This document shows, piece by piece, positions 8,531-16,036 of a DNA stretch of 64,000 nt (positions are counted from its first letter, which is position 1; every line of letters begins with the position of its first letter). Both the position numbers and the translations under genes were made by a program. Where the stretch lies: the NCBI GenBank assembly GCA_020638135.1, contig JACKJE010000001.1, forward strand, positions 1-64,000, in the 5' to 3' direction. The notes beneath the pieces were generated by a model. That model did not search any database. It saw only the letters and a program-made list of their open reading frames with translations, and was not told the DNA's origin. The DNA is from Methylobacteriaceae bacterium. Its GTDB lineage: Bacteria > Pseudomonadota > Alphaproteobacteria > Rhizobiales > Beijerinckiaceae.

Positions 8531-8554
8531 GGCGGCGGGGCGAACCCCGCCGCC
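8531..8554 (-). promoter_or_regulatory. Strong GC hairpin between nirS and nirE
   Basis: On the transcribed strand GGCGGCGGGG and CCCCGCCGCC pair perfectly over ten bases around a TTCG loop, seven bases after the nirS stop and 21 bases before nirE. No T-run follows, so it is more likely a transcript-stabilising or partial-attenuation element than a full terminator. It would let nirS be made in excess over the cofactor genes. Confidence 0.65.
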
Positions 8555-8561
8555 GACAGCG

Positions 8562-10358
8562 TCAGTAGATGTCCTTGCGGGTATTGTAGACGTTGAACTT
8601 GCCGGTCGGCGTGATCAGCGCCGGATCTTTGATCACCGACTTCAGTTTCAGCGTCTTGTCATCGACGACGACGATCGCCGATTCCTGCGTCTTGCCGTTC
8701 CACACGGAGAACCAGATCTCCGAGCCGTCCTTGTTGAATTCCGGCTGGACGACGCGGCGCTGGCCCTGAGTGATGCCCGACCATTCGCCGATCGGCAGGA
8801 CCTTGTACTTCGGCTTGTCCTGCGCGAGGTCCGCGATCTTGAATACCGCCACGCTCGAAGACGTGTCGGCGTCAGGATTGAGCGGCGTGTCGACGTAGAG
8901 GTTGGCCGACTTCGGATGCGACTTCACGAACAGCGAGCCGCCTCCCTGACCTTCCACCTTCTGCACGACTTTCCAGGCATATTGCGGATGCTTGTCCGGA
9001 TCGGTGCCGATGAAGGACACGGCCTCGTCGCCGAGATGCGAGGTCACCCACACTGGGCCGTACTTCGGATGGATGATGTTGGCGCCGCGTCCAGGGTGCG
9101 GCGTCTTGCCGCCGGACTCGACAACCTTCACCAGTCGGCCGGTCTTCGTGTCGATGATGCCGACCTTGTTGCGCGCATTGGCCGCGACCAGCAGATAGCG
9201 GCCGGACTTGTCGAAGCCGCCGTCATGCAGGAAGCGTTCGGACGGGATCGACCGCACCTTCAATTGCACGATGTCGGAATAGTCGACCGCGTCGATGACG
9301 CCGCGCTCCTTCACATTGATGTACCATTCCGGCGAGTAGTGCGAGGCAAATATGCCCGCCACACGCGGTTCGGGATGGTATTCCATCGTGTCGTAGGTCA
9401 TGCCGCGCGTCGAAACGATCTTGAGCGGCTCGAGCGTCGGGCCGTCCATGATGACGTATTGCGGTGGCCAGTAAGCGCCGGCGATCGCGAGCTTGTCTTC
9501 GAAGCCCTTGAACTTCGACGTGTCTACCGAACGCGCTTCCGCGCCGATCTTGACTTCGGCGACGGTCGCCGGCGTCGGCATCCACAGGTCGATCAGGTCG
9601 ACCTTGCCGTCGCGGCCAATCACGTAGAGATAGCGGCCCGAGGCGGAGATGCGCGAGATGTGCACGGCGTATCCGGTCTTGATACGCGTGACGATCTTCT
9701 TCGACCCGCCGTCGATCAGGGCGACTTCGCCAGTGTCGCGCAGCGTCACGGAGAAGACGTTGTCGAGATCGATATTGTTCATTTTCTTCTTCGGCCGCTG
9801 GTCGACCGGAACGATCACCTTCCAGGTCGCCTTCATCTCCTTCATGCCGAATTCCGGCGGGCTCGCCGGTTCGTTGAGGAGATAGCGCGCCATCATGTCG
9901 ACCTGCTCCTTCGACAGGTCGCCCGAGGTGCCCCAGTTGGGCATGCCGGCCGGCGAGCCGTAGGTGATGAAGTCGCGCAGATATTCGAAGCCCTTGGCCT
10001 TGGTGATGTCCGGCGTCAGGGGCTTGCCGGTCGCGCCTTTGCGAAGCACGCCGTGGCAGCCCGCGCAACGCTCGAAATAGATCTTGTTGGCTTGCGCGAA
10101 TTCTTCCGCGGTCAGCTTGGGATCGCCGGGCTTCTGGCCGGGCTGCTCCATCTTGTCGCCGCTCATTGTGTTGAGGCTCGGCGCATAGGGCGCGATACCG
10201 CTCTTGTCGCCGTGATCGCCGGGCGCTTTTGCAACGGGCGCGGCGGCGGGCGCCTGCGCTTGCTGCGCGCTGGCGAGCGGCGTCATCGCGGTCGCAGCCA
10301 GCAAGGCTACGGCGCCGACAAATCCGATACGCCCCATTCGTCTTTTCATGTCTTTCAT
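8562..10358 (-). CDS. nirS: NirS, cytochrome cd1 nitrite reductase
   Basis: 598-residue periplasmic enzyme reducing nitrite to nitric oxide. A signal peptide (about residues 1-31, ending ASA) precedes a cytochrome c domain with haem c site CAGCH (C98, C101, H102) and probable axial Met in GSPAGMPNW (M139). The remainder is the d1 propeller. H233 in AVHISRISASG is the likely proximal ligand of haem d1; H340 (ASHYSPEW) and H378 (FLHDGG) are the likely distal-pocket histidines that bind and protonate nitrite. The C-terminus TPTGKFNVYNT is typical. The start is the ATG behind GAGGAGGGTGTGAC. It is the first gene of the operon, divergent from nirI across a perfect FNR box. Length and motifs fit NirS rather than NirN. 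Confidence 0.98.
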   Translation of the reverse strand: MKDMKRRMGRIGFVGAVALLAATAMTPLASAQQAQAPAAAPVAKAPGDHGDKSGIAPYAPSLNTMSGDKMEQPGQKPGDPKLTAEEFAQANKIYFERCAGCHGVLRKGATGKPLTPDITKAKGFEYLRDFITYGSPAGMPNWGTSGDLSKEQVDMMARYLLNEPASPPEFGMKEMKATWKVIVPVDQRPKKKMNNIDLDNVFSVTLRDTGEVALIDGGSKKIVTRIKTGYAVHISRISASGRYLYVIGRDGKVDLIDLWMPTPATVAEVKIGAEARSVDTSKFKGFEDKLAIAGAYWPPQYVIMDGPTLEPLKIVSTRGMTYDTMEYHPEPRVAGIFASHYSPEWYINVKERGVIDAVDYSDIVQLKVRSIPSERFLHDGGFDKSGRYLLVAANARNKVGIIDTKTGRLVKVVESGGKTPHPGRGANIIHPKYGPVWVTSHLGDEAVSFIGTDPDKHPQYAWKVVQKVEGQGGGSLFVKSHPKSANLYVDTPLNPDADTSSSVAVFKIADLAQDKPKYKVLPIGEWSGITQGQRRVVQPEFNKDGSEIWFSVWNGKTQESAIVVVDDKTLKLKSVIKDPALITPTGKFNVYNTRKDIY

Positions 10359-10444
10359 GTCACACCCTCCTCTCGGTGGCAGTGGTGCGTACGCGCATCA
10401 GGCAAGTGCGGCCTTGACATTGGATAGGCCGAGGTTCGCGGGCC

Positions 10445-10458
10445 TTGACGATTGTCAA
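10445..10458. promoter_or_regulatory. Shared FNR/DNR box between nirS and nirI
   Basis: TTGACGATTGTCAA is a perfect TTGA-N6-TCAA dyad centred at 10451.5, 94 bp from the nirS start and 54 bp from the nirI start. It is the only complete box in the divergent region, so one site may serve both promoters. For nirS, TATCCAAT (10426-10419) or the bases just past it could be the -10 region. For nirI a short imperfect hairpin (10462-10481) lies just downstream. Another TTGA at 10414 has no partner half-site. Confidence 0.82.
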
Positions 10459-10505
10459 GGCGGAATGCCTTCCGGCATCCCAACGATGGGATTGAGGGAA
10501 CTACA

Positions 10506-12569
10506 ATGTCCGCCGTCCGCTGGTTGCGCGCTGCCGCCTTGGCGATATGCGCGCTCGCCGAGTCGTTTTCGTTGGCCGCGACAGCCGCGCCGGCGGATTT
10601 GCACGCCTATGCGCGCGAGGCGTTCGGAGCGGGCGTTGAACTGCGCGAGCACAAGACGGACGAGGGCGTGGTCATCGAGGCCTGGCGCGGCGGCGCTTAT
10701 GCCGGCCTCGCCTTCTCGACCTGGGACCTCATCAAATCCGTCGGCTATTCCGGACAGCCGATCGAAATCTGGGCGACGCTTGATCCGGAAATGGTCGTCC
10801 ATTCTGCGCGTCTGATACGTCAGACCGAGCCATTGCTCGTGATCGGCCTGCGCCCCGAACAACTCGAGGAACTCGTGGACGCGCAGTCCGGCCTCGACAT
10901 CAGGACACTCAAGCGTGTCGTCGCCGTGGACGGCAAGAAGGTCGTCGACCGTATTTCGGGCGCGACTATTTCGAGCAACGTGCTGCGCGATTCGGTGATC
11001 CGCTCCGCGCGCAAGGCGGCGCGCATCGCCGGCCGCCTCGGCGGCAGGAGCCGCCTGCTGCGCGACCGCTATGTCCAGGCCGACTGGCGCACCCTGTCGG
11101 CCTCGGGCGCGATCGTCGAGCGCAAGATCCTGGCGTCCGAGATGACGCTCGGCGCGACCCCGCAGCAAGCTGGCGGCCAGGAATTGCTCGATGTCTTCGT
11201 GTCGCTGGCGACGCCCGCCGGGATCGGCGTCAACCTGCTCGGCCGCAAGCATTACGAGCAACTGGTTTCGACGTCCGGCCCCGACGACGATCTCGTGATG
11301 ATCGGGGCCAACGGCTTGTTGTCGATCAAGGGGCCGGCGTGGCGCCAGAGCGGCGTGTTCGAGCGCCTGGCGATCGTGCAGGACGCGCTGACGATCCGCC
11401 TGACCAAGAACATGTACCGGACCTTCGACAAGATCGAAGCCGAATATGCGCCGGGGCTCCGCGAACGCGCCTTGTTTGTCGTGCCGCGCGCGAGCGGTTT
11501 CGACTCGACGAAACCATGGCGGCTGCAGGTGCTCGCTGTGCGCAACGCCGCTGACGGCTCGGAATCCGCGCAGGCCTTCGAAGTCCCCTATGCGCCGCTC
11601 GCCGATTATATTGCTCAGCCGCAGCAGGACGCTGGCATTGCCGAAGGAGAGCCCCTGTGGCGGCGCGCCTGGATCGAGCGCCGGTATGAAGTGGCGGCGC
11701 TACTCGTCATGCTCGGCGCGCTGGTGCTGATTCTGCTGTTTCAGGATCAGCTCGCCGCCCGCCGGAATCTCTACACGACGACGCGCATCGTCTTCATGGC
11801 CGCCACCCTCGGCTTCATCGGTCTCTTCGCGCGCGCGCAATTGTCGGTCGTGCATGTCGTGACATTTGCGCACGCGTTGCGCACCGACTTCCAATGGTCC
11901 TTCTTCCTGCTCGACCCCTTGATCTTCCTGCTTTGGGGCTTCGTCGCCGTCGCCATGCTGTTCTGGGGGCGCGGCGTCTTCTGCGGCTGGCTCTGTCCGT
12001 TCGGCGCGCTGCAGGAGCTGCTGAACGAGGCCGCGCGACGTCTGCGCCTCCCGCAATTCGAGGTTCCGTGGCCCCTGCACGAGCGTCTGTGGATCATCAA
12101 ATATCTCGTCTTTATCGGCATCTTCTCGCTGTCGCTGAACGACATGAAAACGGCTTTCGTCGCGGCGGAGGCGGAGCCTTTCAAGACGACGGTGGCGCTG
12201 CATTTCCAGCGCGAGTGGCCCTTCGTCGTCTTCGCGCTGGCGCTCTTGGCCGCGGGCCTGTTCGTGCGCCGCTTCTATTGTCGCTATCTCTGTCCGCTCG
12301 GCGCGGCGCTGGCGATCCCCGCGCGTCTGCGTATGTTCGAATGGCTCAAGCGTCGTCCGCAATGCGGCCGCGAGTGCCGGCAATGCGCCGTCCATTGCCC
12401 GGTCGGCGCGATCTATCCGTCCGGTGCGATCAGTCCGAACGAATGCGTCTACTGTCTCAACTGCCAGTCGCTCTACCACGATCCCAACGTCTGCCTCGGA
12501 CTGAAGGCGCGCGCCGCGCGCCAGGCGGCTCGCGATCAGATGGCGAAGGGAGGCGCCAATGCAGGCTGA
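10506..12569 (+). CDS. nirI: NirI/NosR-type membrane flavo-iron-sulfur protein
   Basis: 687 residues. A signal segment (about 1-29) is followed by a periplasmic FMN-binding domain with DRISGATISS, where T154 of SGAT is the expected site of covalent FMN. A block of transmembrane helices (roughly residues 395-610) contains two cysteine motifs, CGWLCPFGAL and CRYLCPLGAAL. The C-terminus holds two ferredoxin-type 4Fe-4S motifs, CGRECRQCAVHCP and CVYCLNC. NosR is needed for N2O reduction and NirI for nirS expression or electron supply; the position opposite nirS and before an ApbE gene matches Paracoccus nirI-nirX, so NirI is preferred. The start at 10506 follows GAGGGAACTACA; an earlier frame start at 10452 lies inside the FNR box. 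It overlaps the next gene by 11 bp. Confidence 0.9.
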   Translation: MSAVRWLRAAALAICALAESFSLAATAAPADLHAYAREAFGAGVELREHKTDEGVVIEAWRGGAYAGLAFSTWDLIKSVGYSGQPIEIWATLDPEMVVHSARLIRQTEPLLVIGLRPEQLEELVDAQSGLDIRTLKRVVAVDGKKVVDRISGATISSNVLRDSVIRSARKAARIAGRLGGRSRLLRDRYVQADWRTLSASGAIVERKILASEMTLGATPQQAGGQELLDVFVSLATPAGIGVNLLGRKHYEQLVSTSGPDDDLVMIGANGLLSIKGPAWRQSGVFERLAIVQDALTIRLTKNMYRTFDKIEAEYAPGLRERALFVVPRASGFDSTKPWRLQVLAVRNAADGSESAQAFEVPYAPLADYIAQPQQDAGIAEGEPLWRRAWIERRYEVAALLVMLGALVLILLFQDQLAARRNLYTTTRIVFMAATLGFIGLFARAQLSVVHVVTFAHALRTDFQWSFFLLDPLIFLLWGFVAVAMLFWGRGVFCGWLCPFGALQELLNEAARRLRLPQFEVPWPLHERLWIIKYLVFIGIFSLSLNDMKTAFVAAEAEPFKTTVALHFQREWPFVVFALALLAAGLFVRRFYCRYLCPLGAALAIPARLRMFEWLKRRPQCGRECRQCAVHCPVGAIYPSGAISPNECVYCLNCQSLYHDPNVCLGLKARAARQAARDQMAKGGANAG

Positions 12570-13506
12570 ACCGACGCGACGACGCGTCCTGAGCATCATG
12601 GCCGCGGCCGCCGCGACCGGCTTCGTGCCGCCGGCCGGAGCCAGAACGCGTGAATGGCGCGGCGCGGCGCTCGGGGCCGACGTTTCGATCCGCTTCTCCG
12701 ACGCCGACGGCGTCCTTGCCGAACAGGCGGTCGCGCGCATTCTCGACGAGGTCGAGCGGCTCGAAGCGATCTTCAGCCTGCAGCGTGGCGATTCGGAACT
12801 ATGCCGTCTCAATGCGGCCGGCCGCCTCCAGGCCCCTTCGCCGGACCTCGTCCACGTTCTGTCGATTGCGCGCCAGGCGCATGGCGCGACCTTGGGCAGA
12901 TTCGATCCGACCGTGCAGCCGCTGTGGCGCTTCCACCTCGACTGGTATGCCGCCGATCCTTCGCGCCCGCGCCCGGACGACGCCGATCTGGCGGCCGCGC
13001 GCGCGCGCGTCGGCCTGTCGCGCATGCGCATCGGCCCCGACCTGATCGAACTGCCGCCCGGCGGCGCCCTGACGCTTAACGGAATCGCTCAGGGCCATAT
13101 CACCGACCGCGCCGCCGCCGTGCTGCGCGCGGCCGGTTTCCGGCGCGTTCTTGTCGATCTCGGCGAAACCCGCGCCCTCGACGGGCGCGCCGACGGCGGT
13201 CCCTGGCGCGTGGCTCTGCCGGATGCGCAGCGAATTTCGCTGACAGACGGCGCGATTGCGACTTCAGCCGGCGGAGCAACGCGGTTTGCCGCCAATGGCG
13301 ACCATCACATCTTCGATCCTGCGACCGGCCGGCCGGCGCGGCATTGGGACTGGCTCGCCGTCGCCCATCCCTCCGCGACCATGGCGGATGCCCTGTCGAC
13401 GGGCCTCTACTGCCTCGAGCCGCGCCTCGCCGCCCACGCGATTGGCGCCGTGCCGGGCGCCCGCATGTGGGCTTGCGGAAACGATGGGGCCCGGGTCGAG
13501 GCCTGA
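12559..13506 (+). CDS. nirX: NirX/ApbE-type FAD:protein FMN transferase
   Basis: 315 residues of the ApbE family, which attaches FMN through a phosphoester to threonine in SGAT-type motifs. A twin-arginine-like signal (TRRRVLSIMAAAAATGF) directs it to the periplasm, where its likely target is the FMN domain of the NirI protein encoded just upstream (11 bp overlap). Family features seen are RFDPTVQPLWRF (near residue 115), LNGIAQGHITDRA (near 175), the acidic VDLGETRALDG segment and DGAIATSAGG, followed by HIFDPATGRP. In Paracoccus the equivalent gene is nirX. A stand-alone ApbE for other flavoproteins is possible but the neighbour makes NirI the obvious substrate. Confidence 0.92.
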   Translation: MQAEPTRRRVLSIMAAAAATGFVPPAGARTREWRGAALGADVSIRFSDADGVLAEQAVARILDEVERLEAIFSLQRGDSELCRLNAAGRLQAPSPDLVHVLSIARQAHGATLGRFDPTVQPLWRFHLDWYAADPSRPRPDDADLAAARARVGLSRMRIGPDLIELPPGGALTLNGIAQGHITDRAAAVLRAAGFRRVLVDLGETRALDGRADGGPWRVALPDAQRISLTDGAIATSAGGATRFAANGDHHIFDPATGRPARHWDWLAVAHPSATMADALSTGLYCLEPRLAAHAIGAVPGARMWACGNDGARVEA

Positions 13507-13513
13507 TGGCCGC

Positions 13514-13527
13514 TTGACAATCGTCAA
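13514..13527 (+). promoter_or_regulatory. FNR/DNR box upstream of cytochrome c gene
   Basis: TTGACAATCGTCAA is a perfect TTGA-N6-TCAA dyad, seven bases after the nirX stop and centred 57 bp before the cytochrome ATG. It gives the cytochrome gene its own anaerobic/NO-responsive promoter in addition to any read-through from nirI-nirX. Confidence 0.82.
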
Positions 13528-13577
13528 TGCGACTGGCGGGCTCATTGCGCAGCTTTCATGCGCACAAGGAGGACCGC

Positions 13578-13955
13578 ATGCGTCTGATCATTGCCGCCGC
13601 CATCACGTCTCTGTTCGCTGGCCCGGCTCTCGCCGCCGATCTTGAGCACGGCGCGAAAGTCTTCAAGAAATGCTCGACCTGCCACATGGTCGGCCCGGAC
13701 GCCAAGCCGCGCGTCGGCCCGCCGCTCAATGGCCTGTTCGGCCGCAAGTCCGGCACTTATGAGGGCTATTCGTATACAGACGCCAACAAGAATTCCGGCA
13801 TCACCTGGGATGAGGCGACCTTTACGAAATACATCAAGGATCCGAAGGGCGTGATACCCGGCACCAAGATGGTCTTTGCAGGCCTGAAAGAAGACGCTGA
13901 TATCACGGACATCATCGCCTTCCTGAAACAGTTCAAGGCCGACGGTTCGAAATAG
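13578..13955 (+). CDS. Class I cytochrome c (c2/c550-like), probable NirS electron donor
   Basis: 125 residues: signal peptide to about residue 20 (MRLIIAAAITSLFAGPALAA), haem c site CSTCH (C32, C35, H36), and the axial methionine in IPGTKMVFAG (M98). This is a mitochondrial-type cytochrome c2/c550. Such soluble periplasmic cytochromes carry electrons from the bc1 complex to cytochrome cd1 nitrite reductase, and a private FNR box next to nirS supports that job here. The start is placed at the ATG behind AAGGAGG (13566-13572); a longer frame starting at 13527 begins inside the FNR box. It converges with a HAD gene, leaving 15 bp between stops. Confidence 0.92.
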   Translation: MRLIIAAAITSLFAGPALAADLEHGAKVFKKCSTCHMVGPDAKPRVGPPLNGLFGRKSGTYEGYSYTDANKNSGITWDEATFTKYIKDPKGVIPGTKMVFAGLKEDADITDIIAFLKQFKADGSK

Positions 13956-13970
13956 CCAGGCCCGTGGAGG

Positions 13971-14801
13971 CTACGAAGCCGACCGGTCTCCCGACGCCCT
14001 GAACGACGCGAGTATCGCGTCGACGGCGGCTGTGAGATCGTCGGCGACGAGCGTCGGCGGCATTGCGAGCGCGGTTTCGTGGCCGGCGCGATACTTGCCG
14101 GTCCGCACGAGAACGCCTGCAAGGCCGGCAGCCATTGCGCCGCCGACGTCGGCCTCGACATCGTCGCCGATCATCGCGACCGCGCCGGGCGGCAGGCCGA
14201 GGCCCGCGACTGCGGCGTCGAAGAAGGCTCGCGCGGGCTTGCCGAACACGGTCGCCTTGCGCCGGCTCGCAAATTCGAGGGCGGCGACGAAGGGCCCGGC
14301 GTCGAGGCTGAGGTCGCCGTCGCCATCCTGAAATGCGCGGTTGGCGGCGAGCGCGAGAAAATCGGCGCCATGCATGAGCCGGCGAAAAGCGGCGTTCATC
14401 TGTGCGTAGGTGAAGAATTCGCCTGCGTCGCCGACGATCACCGCCTCGCGACCGCCGGTCGGCAGTCCGTCGAAATCTTCCGCGAGATCGGGATGCGTGA
14501 CGAGAAAGGGCGACAGCGCGCGTTCGGCGCAATAGGCGCGCACGAGAGCGGCAGGCGTATAGAGATGATCGACGTCCACGGCGAGTCCGAGCGCCGCGAG
14601 ATCGGCGACGACGCGACGGCGTGGCCGGCGTGTCGTATTCGTGATGAAGCGATAGGGGATGCGCTCATGCAGACGGGCAAGCGCCGCGCCGGCGCCGGAC
14701 ACGAGCTTGCCGCCGATTGTCACGACCCCGTCGAGATCGATCAGCAGGCCCTGAATTCTAACCAGGCCTTGATCCAGCTTCGGCGCCGGCGTCGTCATCA
14801 T
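13971..14801 (-). CDS. HAD-IIA family phosphatase (NagD/LHPP-like)
   Basis: 276 residues. HAD motif I is DLDGVV, followed by ITNTTRRPRRRV (motif II with Thr); the substrate-cap region runs through about residues 85-190, then FGKPARAFFD (motif III Lys) and IGDDVEADVGGA (motif IV). This matches the HAD-IIA branch that includes NagD, p-nitrophenylphosphatases and LHPP. The substrate is not predictable. ATG at 14801 (MMTTPAPK) has GGGGAGCG upstream; a start at 14840 is also open. The gene separates the nir region from the AraC-regulated cluster and has no visible functional link to either. Confidence 0.82.
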   Translation of the reverse strand: MMTTPAPKLDQGLVRIQGLLIDLDGVVTIGGKLVSGAGAALARLHERIPYRFITNTTRRPRRRVVADLAALGLAVDVDHLYTPAALVRAYCAERALSPFLVTHPDLAEDFDGLPTGGREAVIVGDAGEFFTYAQMNAAFRRLMHGADFLALAANRAFQDGDGDLSLDAGPFVAALEFASRRKATVFGKPARAFFDAAVAGLGLPPGAVAMIGDDVEADVGGAMAAGLAGVLVRTGKYRAGHETALAMPPTLVADDLTAAVDAILASFRASGDRSAS

Positions 14802-14877
14802 CAACGCTCCCCGGATTATCGCGCGGCCCTTGCAGGGCACCTAGCTGCCGCCGAGCAAATTTCAAGCCATCTCCCGT

Positions 14878-15888
14878 TCAGGCCAGCCCGCCGGGAATGC
14901 GCGAGGCCTGCGCGCGGAAGGCGCTCGGCGTCAGGCCCGTCCAGTTCCGGAATGCGCGAGAAAAGCTCTTCTCGTTGCGAAATCCGGCGGCCTGCGCCAC
15001 GCGCTTGATCGGCGCGCGGCCGCGCGCGAGCGCATGGCGCGCGATTTCCACGCGCGCTTCTTCCTTCAATTCGCGCAGCGACGCGCCCTCGCGGGCGAGC
15101 TGGCGGTGCAGGGTGCGCGTCGACAGGGCGAGCGCTTCGGCGAGGTCTTCGGCAGTCGCGTGCGGCGTCCTGGCGTCGCGCAACAATTTGCGCACGCGCT
15201 CCACCAGCAGACGATCCCGCCGATAGGGCAGCACGGTGAGTGGCAAGGCGCGCTGCAGCATATGGTCGAGGTCGGCCTCGTCGCGCTTCAGCGGCAGTGC
15301 GAGATAGCGGACATCGAATACGATTCTCGCGCACGGCGCCGCGAAAACCAGGTCCTTGCAGAAGATCGTCGGATAGACCGAGACATGCGCCGGCTCGGAA
15401 AACGGAAATTCCGCGCGGGCGAGCGCGATCTTGGAATCGATCGACCAGCAGGAAAAGCCGAGCACATAGCGCATCAGCGTGACCAGGCAGAATTCGCGAT
15501 AGGGCCCGAGGTCGCGACGTTCCTCGATCGACCAGACCGCAAGGCCGCTGTCGATTTCGAGCGAGAATTCGACGTCATCGGTCAGGATGCGATGGTGCCG
15601 ACGCCAGCGCCGGAGCGCCAGTTCGAGCGGACCGCGCGTCAGCGAGGCGCGGCACAGCATGCCATAGGCGCCCCAGGGCAGACGACGCGAGAACCAGCCG
15701 AGCGCCTCGTCGTCGAGCTCGCGCATCGCCGCCTCGGCAAAAATCTCGAACTGGGCCGCAGTGACGCGCGCGTTGCGCCGGCCGAGATCGCTTGGCGAAA
15801 TATGCGCCCTCTGAAGCGCGTCGGTCGGATCCAACCCGCGGTCGCTATAGGCGCGTACGGTCGAATTTACGAAGGATATTGGTGTCAT
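14878..15888 (-). CDS. AraC family regulator, divergent to acyl-CoA cluster
   Basis: 336 residues. The N-terminal two thirds resemble the arabinose-binding-like sensory domain found in OruR/ArgR-type AraC proteins; the C-terminal 90 or so residues hold two helix-turn-helix motifs, with LAEALALSTRTLHRQLAREG and IKRVAQAAGFRNEKSFSRAF, the latter being the classic AraC signature. It sits head-to-head with the isovaleryl-CoA-dehydrogenase-like gene, with 148 bp between starts, and is the natural candidate regulator of the 16-27.5 kb cluster. Leucine/isovalerate genes are more often under MerR-type LiuR, so an AraC protein here is noteworthy. An alternative start at 15936 adds 16 residues; neither start has a strong Shine-Dalgarno sequence. 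Confidence 0.85.
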   Translation of the reverse strand: MTPISFVNSTVRAYSDRGLDPTDALQRAHISPSDLGRRNARVTAAQFEIFAEAAMRELDDEALGWFSRRLPWGAYGMLCRASLTRGPLELALRRWRRHHRILTDDVEFSLEIDSGLAVWSIEERRDLGPYREFCLVTLMRYVLGFSCWSIDSKIALARAEFPFSEPAHVSVYPTIFCKDLVFAAPCARIVFDVRYLALPLKRDEADLDHMLQRALPLTVLPYRRDRLLVERVRKLLRDARTPHATAEDLAEALALSTRTLHRQLAREGASLRELKEEARVEIARHALARGRAPIKRVAQAAGFRNEKSFSRAFRNWTGLTPSAFRAQASRIPGGLA

Positions 15889-16036
15889 CGCGCGACCGGA
15901 CGCAGCGAGAAAGGGCAGGGGCTGGCGCGCGCTCATCGCGCAGCATTTTGACGAAAAGAGGCGGATAATGCAACCTTTTGGGCAGCGCTGGCGCCAGTCC
16001 GCGATTAGGGTCATCCTCAAAGTCGGGAGGACGGCA

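Noticed and set aside
8499..10427. A 642-codon open frame on the plus strand opposite nirS and nirE
   Set aside because: It is antisense to genes with clear motifs and its translation is Arg/Asp-rich without any family feature; GC-rich DNA lacks stops in such frames.
10414..10427. TTGACATTGGATAG as a second FNR box before nirS
   Set aside because: Only the left half-site matches; there is no TCAA at the required spacing.
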